64,000 nt of DNA from Bacteroidales bacterium (GTDB taxonomy: Bacteria > Bacteroidota > Bacteroidia > Bacteroidales > F082): assembly GCA_016284305.1 (NCBI GenBank), contig JAEEON010000064.1:1-64000 (forward strand), read 5' to 3'. The notes under the pieces were generated by a model. That model did not search any database. It had not been told where the DNA came from and saw only the letters and a program-made list of their open reading frames with translations. Below, piece by piece: positions 26,501 to 34,845 of the stretch; within the stretch, counting starts at the first letter, position 1; each line of letters starts with the position of its first letter. The translations under genes and the position numbers were made by a program.

Positions 26501-26609
26501 TACCTTCTCCTCAGTGTTCCTGTCCTCACCTATCGCTTACAACCTTCTCAAAGGTAGCAAGCAGGACAAGGCCATCGCTGAAGCAGCCGAAAACAACAAG
26601 AAAAAGTAA
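23529..26609 (+). CDS. secDF: SecD-SecF fusion, protein translocase accessory subunit
   Basis: A 1026-residue fusion that uses the proton motive force to help SecYEG export proteins. The SecD half has an N-terminal membrane helix, LGLDLKGGMNVTLEV, a P1 domain, RTRIDRFGVAQPNIQ, and a membrane bundle including GMAVDSNVIIFERIKEEL. The SecF half follows (about 700-1010) with LGIDFKGGRNYIVRF and IGYSINATVVIFDRVREN. Fusion of the two is usual in Bacteroidota. An acidic, Ala/Thr/Glu-rich insertion (about 255-325) interrupts the first periplasmic domain. A promoter precedes the gene and a strong terminator follows it, so it is a single-gene unit. It supplies the Sec export step that T9SS cargo here needs first. 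Confidence 0.97.
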   Translation: MQNKGAIKALAIVFGLIFLYQLSFTLVTRNVEKKAAEYAQGDEAKENYYLDSMSNVNVYNLLVKKYTYREAKEREINLGLDLKGGMNVTLEVSVKDIVKALAGANANDPTFMKAMDLATERQEKSEGDFVTLFGQAYEEVDPNAKLASIFLFEFKDKGITVNSTNSDVLKVLKEESDGAIDRSYQILRTRIDRFGVAQPNIQKLENSGRILVELPGIKDPQRVRKLLQGTAQLEFWETYNFNELAQYFADANAKLSEKTKAVNDRNATETTEEATDEVTEVAEAAEATAEAEVAEADTTADDGLLNQLAEDSESEENLSDDEALAKYRAENPLFALLQPSYTQNGPAQTARVGVAQVKDTAAINNMLNETANLFPRNLKLAWTVKPADYGDEAEYLELVALKMSRDNKCALGGEVITDARQDFGQSNEVEVDIQMNAEGAKAWKRLTGENVGKQVAIVLDNYVYSYPVVNQEISGGRSQISGGGMTIEEAQDLANILKAGKLPAPARILEEQVVGPSLGKESVQKGMWSMIFAFILVLIYMVFFYKKAGLVADIALIVNVFFLFGVLACLGSVLTLPGIAGIVLTLGMAVDSNVIIFERIKEELRDGKGLRPAIDAGYKNAYSAIIDGNVTTLITGIVLIILGTGPVHSFAVTLCIGILTSLFTSIFISRLIFTRMLDKEKPISFTTKLTENFLKNTNFDFIKFRKTAYIIALVMIVISVGSLCFKGLNLGIDFKGGRNYIVRFDQDVKVDQVRDALSSINVADWETPEVKTYGPNGQVKITTKYKIDDNNPDVDSEIQGILYSGLKGLFSQNISAEQFSSEDETIGVLSTQKVGATIASDVTRKSIWAIIVSLVLMFAYIAIRFRRWQYGLSALAALTHDTIIMLGMYSLFFNILPFTMEVDQAFIAAVLTIIGYSINATVVIFDRVRENTNLHPKATWRENINNAVNSTLTRSFNTSGSTFVVLLAIFFFGGDTIRGFIFALLVGILAGTFSSVFLSSPIAYNLLKGSKQDKAIAEAAENNKKK

Positions 26610-26651
26610 GCGTTGTAGCAACATTTTAATACAACCTTCTTAGCATATACT

Positions 26652-26684
26652 AAAAAGGATTCCGCAAAAACGGAATCCTTTTTT
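26652..26684 (+). terminator. Rho-independent terminator of secDF
   Basis: Stem GGATTCCG / CGGAATCC with a CAAAAA loop followed by seven T, 43 bases after the secDF stop. Confidence 0.9.
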
Positions 26685-26721
26685 TATGCCCTTTCTTCCG
26701 TCATATTTGATAAATCTTTCG

Positions 26722-26729
26722 TATCTTTG
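26722..26729 (+). promoter_or_regulatory. -7 box (TATCTTTG) of the porE-like operon
   Basis: A consensus TAnnTTTG box 27 bases before the ATG; no convincing -33 element at the usual distance. Confidence 0.55.
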
Positions 26730-26756
26730 CTGAATTAATGCGAATCTTAGCTTGAC

Positions 26757-29210
26757 ATGAAAAAATATTTCTTCATCATCCTATCTGCACTGTTCGTCTT
26801 CATGAGCTCAACGCTGTACGCCCAAAGGAGAAACGCTGCAAAAAACGCCGATCTCGCCTTCAGCAGAAAACAATATACGGAGGCCGTAGATCGATACAAG
26901 AAAGCATATAAAAGGACCAAACGCAATAAGAGCGAAAGGACACGCATCAGTTTCCAGATGGGTGAATGCTATCGCCTCATCGGCCTGGCCAAACGTGCCG
27001 AACCCTACTACAAGAGAGTCATCAAGACTGACTTCCCCAACACTCATCCCGAAGTCTATCTTTATCTGGCCGAGACCTACAAAACCAATGAAAAGTTCAA
27101 GGACGCCATCGAGTGCTACGAAAACTATATCAAAATGGTTCCCGATGACCCAAGAGGTCCTCTAGGCATCGAGACCACCAACCAGATCGAAGCATGGATC
27201 GAGAATCCCTCTCGCTATGAGGTCACGGAGATGAAGAAAATCAACTCCAAGAACTCGGATTACGCCGCCACCTGGACCAACAGCAACTTCAACGAAATCA
27301 TCTTCACCTCATCTCGCGCAGGCTCCACTGGAGGTGAGAAAGAAGGCATCACCGGTCAAGACTTCGCTGATTTCTGGACTTCCAAGCAAGACCGCAAGGG
27401 CGAATGGAGCACCCCTGTCAAGGCAGACGAGGGAGAGAACATCAACACCGACGACAGCGACGGCACACCATTCATGAACAGCAACTACACCAAGCTGTAT
27501 TTCACCCGTTGCGAAGCTGGAGCACACCGCAAAAACGGCTGCAAGATCATGGTCGCCTCCAAGTCGGGAGGCGCCTTCTCCAGCGCGAAGCCCGTGGAGA
27601 TCGCCACCGTTGACACCCTCGATATCGTGGGACATCCCACCCTCTCCGGTGATGAGCTCATCCTCTACTTTTCCGCTGAACGCAAAGGCGGATTCGGAGG
27701 CAAGGACATTTGGGTCGCCACCAGAAAAAGCGCAAACGAAGCCTTTGGAAGACCATTCAACCTCGGAGAGAACATCAATACCGCTGGCGACGAGGTGTTC
27801 CCTTACCTGCGTAACGACACCACCTTGTATTTCTCCTCCAATGGACATGGCGGAATGGGCGGACTCGACATCTTCATGGCCACCATCGACACCGCAGGCA
27901 ACTGGGGCAAACCCGTCAACCTGAAATACCCCATGAACTCAACGAGCGACGACTTCGCCATCTGCTTCCATCCTACACAAGAAAGAGGATTCATGTCATC
28001 AAACCGTGGCAATGGCCGTGGCATTGACAACATCTATTATTTCGAGGAGCCACAAATCAAGTTCACCTTCTCTGGCACCGTCAAAGACGAAAACACCCTG
28101 CAATACGTCTCCAACGCTACCGTTCGCTTCGTCGGATCCGACGGATCGGTCATGAGCACCCGTACCAACGACAAGGGCTTCTTCAATTTCAGCGACTCGC
28201 AGATGAACAAAAACACCACCTACGAAATCACTATCGACAAGGATAACTACTTCACCCTTAGCGCCACCGAGACCACTGTGGGACTGGAGTTCAGCAAAGA
28301 CTTCGAGAAGGAATACGAACTAAAGCCCATCCCAGAAGAACCCATCATGCTGCCCGACATCCTCTACGATCTGGGCAAATGGGATCTCAAACCTCAGTTT
28401 GAAGACTCACTCCAAGGCTTGATCGAGACCCTGCAAATCAACCCGACCATCACCATCGAGCTGGCTTCCCACACTGACGCCCGTGACAGCGATGAACGCA
28501 ACGATATCTTGTCGCAGAAACGTGCCCAAAGCGTAGTCGATTACCTTATCATCCGCGGCATCGACCCATTGCGTCTGACGGCCAAGGGTTACGGCGAGCG
28601 TGTGCCTCGCACCATCCAGAAAGACATCACCTTAAAGGGCTATACCTTCAAGGCTGGCACACAACTCACAGAAGATTATATCAACAAACTGCCTAACAAC
28701 GAGGTCAGAGAAGCCGCCCATCAGATGAACCGCCGCACCGAGTTCCGCATTCTCTCCAAGGACTTCGTGCCTCGCACCGAAATCAACGAAAACGCTACCG
28801 TCGATATCGCCATCAACCCCACTGAGGTCAACCATGTGATCTTTGCCACCGACTCCAGAGGCTATTTCACCTTTGATGCCCACGTTGATGGCTACAAAGA
28901 ACTGTTCACATACAGCCAAAACGCCGACTTCTGCATTTCAGAAAAAACCGCATTGAAACTGCTCAATGAGGGACGCATCAACCGCGACAACTTTGAAGGC
29001 GATGTGGAGAAGATCCTTGGCACCGGCAGCGTGGCCAATAACGCCATCATCGTCTTAAAAGAAGTGCGCATCGCCAACAAGACCTTGAAGAACGTCCAAG
29101 TTAAGGTCGTACAGAAGATGGTCGAGTCATGGGTCATCGGTCAGAAGACCCTGAAAGAGATGGGCAATTTCGAATTCGACACCAAAGAAAGAAAACTCAT
29201 TTTCAAATAA
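26757..29210 (+). CDS. PorE-like OmpA-family envelope protein with a retropepsin-like C-terminus
   Basis: An 817-residue periplasmic protein. Order: signal peptide (1-22), TPR region (25-140), PD40/WD40-like propeller (about 155-430, repeated YFSS/IYFS strands and GGLDIFMA), a CarboxypepD_reg-like domain (435-515) and an OmpA peptidoglycan-binding domain (about 528-665: ELASHTDARDS, LSQKRAQSV, NRRTEFRI). This is the domain order of PorE, a T9SS component that binds peptidoglycan, but PorE is a lipoprotein and this N-terminus has no lipobox Cys. The extra 150 residues at the end resemble a retropepsin-like fold (KTALKLLNEGRI, VIGQKTLKEMG), with TYSQNAD (718-724) where the catalytic DTGAS would be. 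Its stop overlaps the purM start. Confidence 0.8.
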   Translation: MKKYFFIILSALFVFMSSTLYAQRRNAAKNADLAFSRKQYTEAVDRYKKAYKRTKRNKSERTRISFQMGECYRLIGLAKRAEPYYKRVIKTDFPNTHPEVYLYLAETYKTNEKFKDAIECYENYIKMVPDDPRGPLGIETTNQIEAWIENPSRYEVTEMKKINSKNSDYAATWTNSNFNEIIFTSSRAGSTGGEKEGITGQDFADFWTSKQDRKGEWSTPVKADEGENINTDDSDGTPFMNSNYTKLYFTRCEAGAHRKNGCKIMVASKSGGAFSSAKPVEIATVDTLDIVGHPTLSGDELILYFSAERKGGFGGKDIWVATRKSANEAFGRPFNLGENINTAGDEVFPYLRNDTTLYFSSNGHGGMGGLDIFMATIDTAGNWGKPVNLKYPMNSTSDDFAICFHPTQERGFMSSNRGNGRGIDNIYYFEEPQIKFTFSGTVKDENTLQYVSNATVRFVGSDGSVMSTRTNDKGFFNFSDSQMNKNTTYEITIDKDNYFTLSATETTVGLEFSKDFEKEYELKPIPEEPIMLPDILYDLGKWDLKPQFEDSLQGLIETLQINPTITIELASHTDARDSDERNDILSQKRAQSVVDYLIIRGIDPLRLTAKGYGERVPRTIQKDITLKGYTFKAGTQLTEDYINKLPNNEVREAAHQMNRRTEFRILSKDFVPRTEINENATVDIAINPTEVNHVIFATDSRGYFTFDAHVDGYKELFTYSQNADFCISEKTALKLLNEGRINRDNFEGDVEKILGTGSVANNAIIVLKEVRIANKTLKNVQVKVVQKMVESWVIGQKTLKEMGNFEFDTKERKLIFK

Positions 29211-30370
29211 TGGACAATCGATATAACCAACGCGGCGTCTCCGCCGAAAAAGAAGACATCCACAACGCCATCAAGAATCTTGACAAGGGGTTGTATCCCA
29301 ACGCTTTCTGCAAAATCATTCCCGATATCCTCGGTGGCGACCCATTGTATTGCAACATCATGCACGCCGACGGTGCAGGAACCAAATCATCACTCGCTTA
29401 CCTCTATTGGAAAGAGACGGGCGACATGAGCGTCTGGGAAGGCGTAGCACAAGATGCCGTGGTGATGAACACCGACGACCTCATCTGCGTAGGAGCCACC
29501 GACAACATGCTCCTCTCCTCCACCATCGGACGTAACAAAAGCCTGATTCCTGGAGAAGTGATTTCCGCATTGATTAACGGAACAGAGCATTTTTTGGAGA
29601 AATTGCGCAAACTAGGCATCGGAATCTGGCTCACGGGAGGTGAGACCGCTGACGTCGGCGACCTCGTACGCACCGTCATCGTCGATAGCACTGTGACCAC
29701 CCGAATCAGGCGCAGCGAGGTGATTGAGAACAACCTTCAGCCCGGTGACGTCATCGTGGCCTTCGCCTCGTATGGTCAAGCTACCTACGAAGACTGCTAT
29801 AATGGCGGTATGGGCAGCAACGGCCTCACCTCGGCCCGTCACGACATGCTGAACCATTATTTGGCTGAGAAATATGACGAGAGCTACGACCACAGCATCC
29901 CTGAAGACTTGGTCTATTCCGGTCCGCACAAACTGACCGACACGACCGAGATCCCAGGCGTGGATGTAGGCAAACTCATCCTCTCACCCACCCGTACCTA
30001 CGCTCCGCTGATGATCCCGATCCTGAAAGAGTTCCGTAAACAGATCCACGGCATCATCCATTGCAGCGGCGGCGCCCAAACCAAAGTACTGCATTTCGTT
30101 GACAAGCTGCACATTGTGAAAGACAACATGCTAGCTTTGCCGCCTTTGTTCAAGATGATTCAAGCTGCCTCGGGCACCGACTGGCACGAAATGTACAAAG
30201 TCTTTAACATGGGCCACCGTTTGGAAATCTACACCAATGAAAAGGCCGCTAATGAGATGATTGCTATCGCAAAACAATTCAATATTGATAGCCAGATTAT
30301 TGGTCATGTGGAGGCTTCGGATAGAAAACAGCTGACAATCAAGAGTGAGTTTGGATTGTTCGAGTACTAA
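29210..30370 (+). CDS. purM: Phosphoribosylformylglycinamidine cyclo-ligase (AIR synthetase)
   Basis: A 386-residue enzyme closing the imidazole ring of AIR in purine synthesis, using ATP and FGAM. Family motifs are HADGAGTKSSLAYLY, DAVVMNTDDLICVGA, WLTGGETADVGD, GSNGLTSARHDML and the C-terminal FNMGHRLEIY. The start at 29210 overlaps the stop of the upstream gene (TAATG), which is better supported than the longer frame. It resembles the Bacteroidota form, somewhat longer than E. coli PurM. prfA follows after five bases. Confidence 0.93.
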   Translation: MDNRYNQRGVSAEKEDIHNAIKNLDKGLYPNAFCKIIPDILGGDPLYCNIMHADGAGTKSSLAYLYWKETGDMSVWEGVAQDAVVMNTDDLICVGATDNMLLSSTIGRNKSLIPGEVISALINGTEHFLEKLRKLGIGIWLTGGETADVGDLVRTVIVDSTVTTRIRRSEVIENNLQPGDVIVAFASYGQATYEDCYNGGMGSNGLTSARHDMLNHYLAEKYDESYDHSIPEDLVYSGPHKLTDTTEIPGVDVGKLILSPTRTYAPLMIPILKEFRKQIHGIIHCSGGAQTKVLHFVDKLHIVKDNMLALPPLFKMIQAASGTDWHEMYKVFNMGHRLEIYTNEKAANEMIAIAKQFNIDSQIIGHVEASDRKQLTIKSEFGLFEY

Positions 30371-30375
30371 GCCTT

Positions 30376-31482
30376 ATGGACATCACCGAAAAACTCGAAA
30401 CGATAAAGCACCGCTGGGAAGAAATGGGCGAACAACTCGCCGACCCTGCGGTGGCTGCCGACATGAAGCGATTCGTGAAGCTCAACAAGGACTATAAGGA
30501 CTTGGAGCCCATCGTCATGGCCTTCAAGGAATATAAAGCTCTGAAAAACAACATTGAAGAAGCCAAAGAGATTCTCTCTACGGAGAAAGACGAAGATATG
30601 CGGAAGATGGCTTTGGAAGAGATGGAGACATCACAGTCGCGTATTGACCAGTTAGAACAGAACATCCGCGTGATGATGATCCCTAAAGACCCGCAGGACA
30701 GCAAAAACGCCATCATGGAGATCCGTGCAGGCACAGGAGGCGATGAGGCTTGTCTCTTCGCAGGCGATCTATTCCGGATGTACAGCAAGTTTTGCGAGAA
30801 CCAAGGCTGGAAAGTGGAAGTGACCTCGGTAAGCGAAGGCGCCAGCGGCGGCTACAAAGAAATCGACTTTACGGTTACAGGCAACGGATGCTATGGCATC
30901 CTCAAATTCGAGTCAGGTGTGCATCGAGTTCAACGTGTTCCAAAAACTGAAACACAAGGACGCATCCATACCTCTGCCGCTTCAGTGGCCGTGTTGCCCG
31001 AAGCAGAGGAGTTCGACGTAGAAATCAACGAGGGCGAAATCAAATGGGATACCTTCCGTTCCTCAGGAGCCGGCGGACAGAACGTGAACAAGGTAGAGTC
31101 GGGCGTGCGTCTGCGCTATATGTGGAAAAACCCCAATACAGGCGAGATGCAGGAAATCCTCATCGAATGCACCGAGACCCGTGACCAACCCAAGAACCGC
31201 GAACGCGCCCTCGCGCGACTGCGCACTCGCATCTACGACATGGAGTACCAAAAATACATCAGCGACATCTCCGCCAAGCGTAAGACCATGGTCTCGACCG
31301 GCGACCGCTCAGCCAAGATCCGCACCTATAACTACCCCCAGGGACGTGTCACCGACCACCGTGTGGAAGGTCTGACCGTCTATAACCTTGCTGCCGTCAT
31401 GGACGGTGACCTAAGTGAGATCATCAAACGCCTGCAAATGGCAGAAAATGCTGAACGTTTGAAAGAAAACATAGAATCATAA
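30376..31482 (+). CDS. prfA: Peptide chain release factor 1
   Basis: A 368-residue class I release factor that ends translation at UAA and UAG. The catalytic GGQ lies at 233-235 within [14 protein letters not shown]. The stop-codon recognition segment reads [14 protein letters not shown], with PKT in the place of the PxT tripeptide of RF1 (RF2 has SPF). The N-terminal coiled coil and the [18 protein letters not shown] segment are normal. It sits between purM and pyrF in a tight operon. Confidence 0.97.
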   Translation: MDITEKLETIKHRWEEMGEQLADPAVAADMKRFVKLNKDYKDLEPIVMAFKEYKALKNNIEEAKEILSTEKDEDMRKMALEEMETSQSRIDQLEQNIRVMMIPKDPQDSKNAIMEIRAGTGGDEACLFAGDLFRMYSKFCENQGWKVEVTSVSEGASGGYKEIDFTVTGNGCYGILKFESGVHRVQRVPKTETQGRIHTSAASVAVLPEAEEFDVEINEGEIKWDTFRSSGAGGQNVNKVESGVRLRYMWKNPNTGEMQEILIECTETRDQPKNRERALARLRTRIYDMEYQKYISDISAKRKTMVSTGDRSAKIRTYNYPQGRVTDHRVEGLTVYNLAAVMDGDLSEIIKRLQMAENAERLKENIES

Positions 31483-31486
31483 TATC

Positions 31487-32314
31487 ATGAATAAGAAACA
31501 ATTATTTGAGCAAATCAAGAAGAAACAGTCGTTCCTGTGCGTCGGCTTAGACACCGACATCAACAAGATTCCCCAAGAATTGTTAGCCCTGGAAGACCCC
31601 ATCTTCGAATTCAACAAGCAGATCATCAGCAAGACAGCTCCTTACGCCGTTGCTTACAAACCCAACACAGCCTTTTATGAGGTTTACGGAGCGAAAGGGT
31701 GGCAGAGCTTGGAACGCACACTCCAATACCTGCGCATCAACCACCCTGACGTGTTCGTCATCGCCGACGCCAAGCGCGGCGACATCGGCAACACCTCGGC
31801 AAATTACGCTAAGGCTTTCTTCAACACCTTGAAAGCGGATGCCTTGACTGTGGCACCTTACATGGGCAGGGACTCTGTGGAACCCTTCCTCAACTTCGAA
31901 GACAAATGGGTTATCTTGCTTGCCTTGACCTCCAACAAAGGCTCTCAAGATTTCCAATACCTGAATGTTGGTGAACGCATGTTGCACCAACAGGTACTTC
32001 AAACCGCTACCACCTGGGCCTCTCCAGAACAGATGATGTTTGTGGTCGGAGCCACCCATCCCGAAGAGCTGGGCGAGATCCGCAAGATGCTACCCGAGTA
32101 TTTCTTCTTGGTGCCTGGTGTCGGTGCTCAAGGCGGTGACTTGCAAGCCGTTGCCAAAAACGGATTGAATGACGAATGCGGTCTGCTGGTGAACTCTTCA
32201 AGGGGTATCATCTACGCATCGAACAGCTTCGATTTTGCTGACCGTGCCGCTGACGAAGCCCGCAAGCTCCAGCAACAAATGGCTGAGGCCTTGAAAGCCA
32301 AAGGCATTATCTAA
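31487..32314 (+). CDS. pyrF: Orotidine 5'-phosphate decarboxylase
   Basis: A 275-residue enzyme converting OMP to UMP, the last step of pyrimidine synthesis. The length and motifs are those of the longer type-2 family: FLCVGLDTD near the start, YKPNTAFYE, catalytic [15 protein letters not shown], and PGVGAQGGD with the phosphate-binding end [12 protein letters not shown]. It begins four bases after prfA and ends the operon before a bidirectional terminator. Two other pyrimidine genes (pyrK, pyrD) are at 57.3-59 kb. Confidence 0.96.
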   Translation: MNKKQLFEQIKKKQSFLCVGLDTDINKIPQELLALEDPIFEFNKQIISKTAPYAVAYKPNTAFYEVYGAKGWQSLERTLQYLRINHPDVFVIADAKRGDIGNTSANYAKAFFNTLKADALTVAPYMGRDSVEPFLNFEDKWVILLALTSNKGSQDFQYLNVGERMLHQQVLQTATTWASPEQMMFVVGATHPEELGEIRKMLPEYFFLVPGVGAQGGDLQAVAKNGLNDECGLLVNSSRGIIYASNSFDFADRAADEARKLQQQMAEALKAKGII

Positions 32315-32334
32315 ACAGCCATTTTCTCCTAAAC

Positions 32335-32366
32335 AAAAGAGACTGACCCATCGGCCAGTCTCTTTT
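32335..32366. terminator. Bidirectional terminator between pyrF and ilvE
   Basis: AAAAGAGACTG and CAGTCTCTTTT pair with a ten-base loop; A and T runs flank both sides, fitting the convergent genes. Confidence 0.85.
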
Positions 32367-32388
32367 AGTTTTCATAAGGACACCCTAA

Positions 32389-33414
32389 TCAGATGCCTTC
32401 AATGATGGTGATCCATCCGAATTCATCGGGTTCGGTACCATACTGGATGCCACGGAGCTTGTTGTAAAGCTTCTCGCTCCACGGACCCGGTTTGCCATCG
32501 CCAAAGGTGTATGACTTGCCATTCTCAGGATCGTCGATACGTGAGATCGGGCTGATCACAGCGGCAGTACCGCAAGCGCCAGCTTCTTCGAACGTAGCGA
32601 GTTCCTCTTCAGGAATCGGGCGGCGTTCCACCTTCATGCCGATGCTCTCAGCGATCTGGATCAAGCTCTTGTTGGTGATAGAAGGCAGGATGGAAGAGGA
32701 CTTTGGCGTGATGTAGGTGCCGTTTTTGATACCAAAGAAGTTGGCAGCGCCAGCCTCGTCGATATATTTCTTTTCCTTGGCATCGAGATAGAACTCGCAT
32801 GCGTACTGGCCACCATGGCAAGCCTCGACGTGAGGACGCATAGAGGCAGCGTAGTTGCCACCCACCTTGAAGATACCGGTACCCAGCGGAGCAGCACGGT
32901 CATACTTGCGTGTGATGACATAGGGGTTAGCCATGAAGCCGCCCTTGAAATAAGGACCGACAGGAGTGGCAAACACCAAGAACAGATACTCGTCGGCAGG
33001 CTTCACACCTACACGGGCACCCGTACCAATCAGCAACGGACGGAGGTACAGCGAGGCACCACTCTCATATGGAGGGATGAACTCAGCATTCAGCTTCACG
33101 CACTTCACGATGGCCTCTTCGAACTTCTCAACAGGAAATTCAGCCATCATGATACCTTGGCTGGAGGACTGCAAACGCTTTGCGTTCTCGTCCATGCGGA
33201 AGACACGCACCTTGCCATCCTTGCCACGGAAAGCCTTCAAACCTTCAAAAGCCTCCTGTCCATAGTGCAGACACGTGGCAGCCATGTGGATGTTGATGGT
33301 GGTTTCTGAACTGACTTCAAACTCGCCCCACTTGCCGTTTCTGAAATAGCAGCGGACGTTGTAATTCGTTGGATAATAACCAAATGGGAGATTTCCCCAA
33401 TCGATGTTTTGCAT
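32389..33414 (-). CDS. ilvE: Branched-chain amino acid aminotransferase
   Basis: A 341-residue class IV PLP aminotransferase for Leu, Ile and Val synthesis and breakdown. Typical segments: HYGQEAFEGLKAFRG, LYLRPLLIGTGARVGV, FKVGGNYAAS with the PLP-binding Lys, EAGAANFFGI and the ACGTAAVISPI loop. The size and sequence match the longer BCAT form rather than the ~310-residue E. coli type. It is a single gene with a TATCTTTG box upstream. Confidence 0.95.
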   Translation of the reverse strand: MQNIDWGNLPFGYYPTNYNVRCYFRNGKWGEFEVSSETTINIHMAATCLHYGQEAFEGLKAFRGKDGKVRVFRMDENAKRLQSSSQGIMMAEFPVEKFEEAIVKCVKLNAEFIPPYESGASLYLRPLLIGTGARVGVKPADEYLFLVFATPVGPYFKGGFMANPYVITRKYDRAAPLGTGIFKVGGNYAASMRPHVEACHGGQYACEFYLDAKEKKYIDEAGAANFFGIKNGTYITPKSSSILPSITNKSLIQIAESIGMKVERRPIPEEELATFEEAGACGTAAVISPISRIDDPENGKSYTFGDGKPGPWSEKLYNKLRGIQYGTEPDEFGWITIIEGI

Positions 33415-33474
33415 GATGTTATTGAATATTTAAAAGTGTTTTCTTACTATGGAATCAAACTCGTTTTGAATTAT

Positions 33475-33482
33475 CAAAGATA
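33475..33482 (-). promoter_or_regulatory. -7 box (TATCTTTG) of ilvE
   Basis: Minus-strand TATCTTTG lies 60 bases before the ilvE ATG and only 13 bases from the stop of the upstream gene. Confidence 0.55.
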
Positions 33483-33495
33483 CAAAGTTTTTTTG

Positions 33496-34836
33496 TTATT
33501 TGAACAAGTTCTTAAAGAAATTATTCACGATGTTGTAACGGTAAATCACCAAATCCAACTTGTCGCCATTCGGCTCGATGGCATTCCAAACAAAGGCGTG
33601 GTTCCGCTCGTCATAAATAGCGTAGCAAGGCACCGATTCTGTGATTCGCTCGCCATCAATCACCACCCCTGGAACATCCTTTTGATAGCTCAACTTGTGA
33701 CCATCATTGGATTGCACAACCACAGGCTGATCATGGAACGGATTATCCGTATAATGAACATAGGTCAAAGCAGAGCTCACATCCGTAACTTGATCATTCT
33801 CAAACTCGAGCACACGGCCACTGGACATAAAACGGAACTTCAGTGTTCCCTCTCCATTCAACCCAAAATAGCATACTTGAGCGTTTCTTCTAAGGATCTG
33901 ACCATCAGCTACAACCACTTCCTTGCGCTTGTCAGAATCTTTCGGACAAGCCTTATAAGCATAGTGGCCATCGTTCGTCACCACGAAATCAGTGATCTCG
34001 AAACCTTCCACCGAGCGCATCACTCCATCAACCCAATAGCACTCCTTGCCTACAGCCATCCAATGTTTGCCATTATAGGAAAATTTAAGCTTCAAATCGT
34101 CATCCTTATAGACATCAAACAGCTCAATCGCCTTATTATCAACAACTAAGACGGTATAGGGCATAAACCTGTCACGATGCAAGAAATAATAGTGCCCATC
34201 CCAGCTTTCATAATAGACGTCACCTTTGACAAGATGCGAGAACATCACCTTTTTTTCCACGGGCATGCCGTTGTCGTTACCCTCATACACTTTGCGTTCA
34301 AGCCAAGCCACGGGAATCGTCTCCGTTTGCTCAGCCATATTCGCCTTGTAATGGCTATATTTATAAACTCCATTGGAGCGAAACACAAATCCATCATCGT
34401 TAATGGACACAACGGTGTCGCAAACCGCATAAGTGATCCCGTAGGCACGCACAGCTTCCATGCCATATCCGATATCGCTCGCCGTTTTCTCCATGCTTTT
34501 TAGTACAAAGATAGATTGTTCGAGCGTCGGACCTGTGCGATACATTCTCACTCGGAGGTCGCGATTCAAGAAAAGCGCCCTGCTGTTAGAAAATACATTT
34601 TGGACTTGATTGTATTTGTTGACAGTGCGATATAGATAAGAGAACCAAAAGCCCTCTTGGGTTTCACGGTAATCCGTAGTTTTCTGCAGCTCGACTTGAA
34701 ACTCCCCGTAATTGACAATCTCATTTTCAGGAACAGTAACTAACACATTACGAGTAAGATTCTCGGATGATTGCGCAAACAAACCACCGACAAACCATAC
34801 AGACAACAAAAACAGTATTGATCTCTTTTTCATCAT
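33496..34836 (-). CDS. Secreted beta-rich protein, third gene of the TIR operon, function unknown
   Basis: A 446-residue protein with a signal peptide (MMKKRSILFLLSVWFVGGLFAQ). The mature part is rich in aromatic and Gly/Asp residues, with repeating short strands: NGKHWMAVGKECYWVDGV, NDGHYAYKA followed by EVVVADGQ, and a VVQSNDGHKLSY then GVVIDGE pair. The repeat of a displayed value after a DGH or NGK turn suggests a WG-like or propeller fold. There is no lipobox, sorting domain or membrane helix, so it is probably periplasmic. It starts nine bases after the BACON/barrel gene and is the last gene of the operon begun by the TIR protein. I recognise no family. Confidence 0.7.
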   Translation of the reverse strand: MMKKRSILFLLSVWFVGGLFAQSSENLTRNVLVTVPENEIVNYGEFQVELQKTTDYRETQEGFWFSYLYRTVNKYNQVQNVFSNSRALFLNRDLRVRMYRTGPTLEQSIFVLKSMEKTASDIGYGMEAVRAYGITYAVCDTVVSINDDGFVFRSNGVYKYSHYKANMAEQTETIPVAWLERKVYEGNDNGMPVEKKVMFSHLVKGDVYYESWDGHYYFLHRDRFMPYTVLVVDNKAIELFDVYKDDDLKLKFSYNGKHWMAVGKECYWVDGVMRSVEGFEITDFVVTNDGHYAYKACPKDSDKRKEVVVADGQILRRNAQVCYFGLNGEGTLKFRFMSSGRVLEFENDQVTDVSSALTYVHYTDNPFHDQPVVVQSNDGHKLSYQKDVPGVVIDGERITESVPCYAIYDERNHAFVWNAIEPNGDKLDLVIYRYNIVNNFFKNLFK

Positions 34837-34845
34837 CCAATCCTC

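Noticed and set aside
33409-34149. A 246-residue plus-strand frame opposite the third TIR-operon gene
   Set aside because: Antisense to a signal-peptide protein that fits a tight operon; it shows no recognisable domain.
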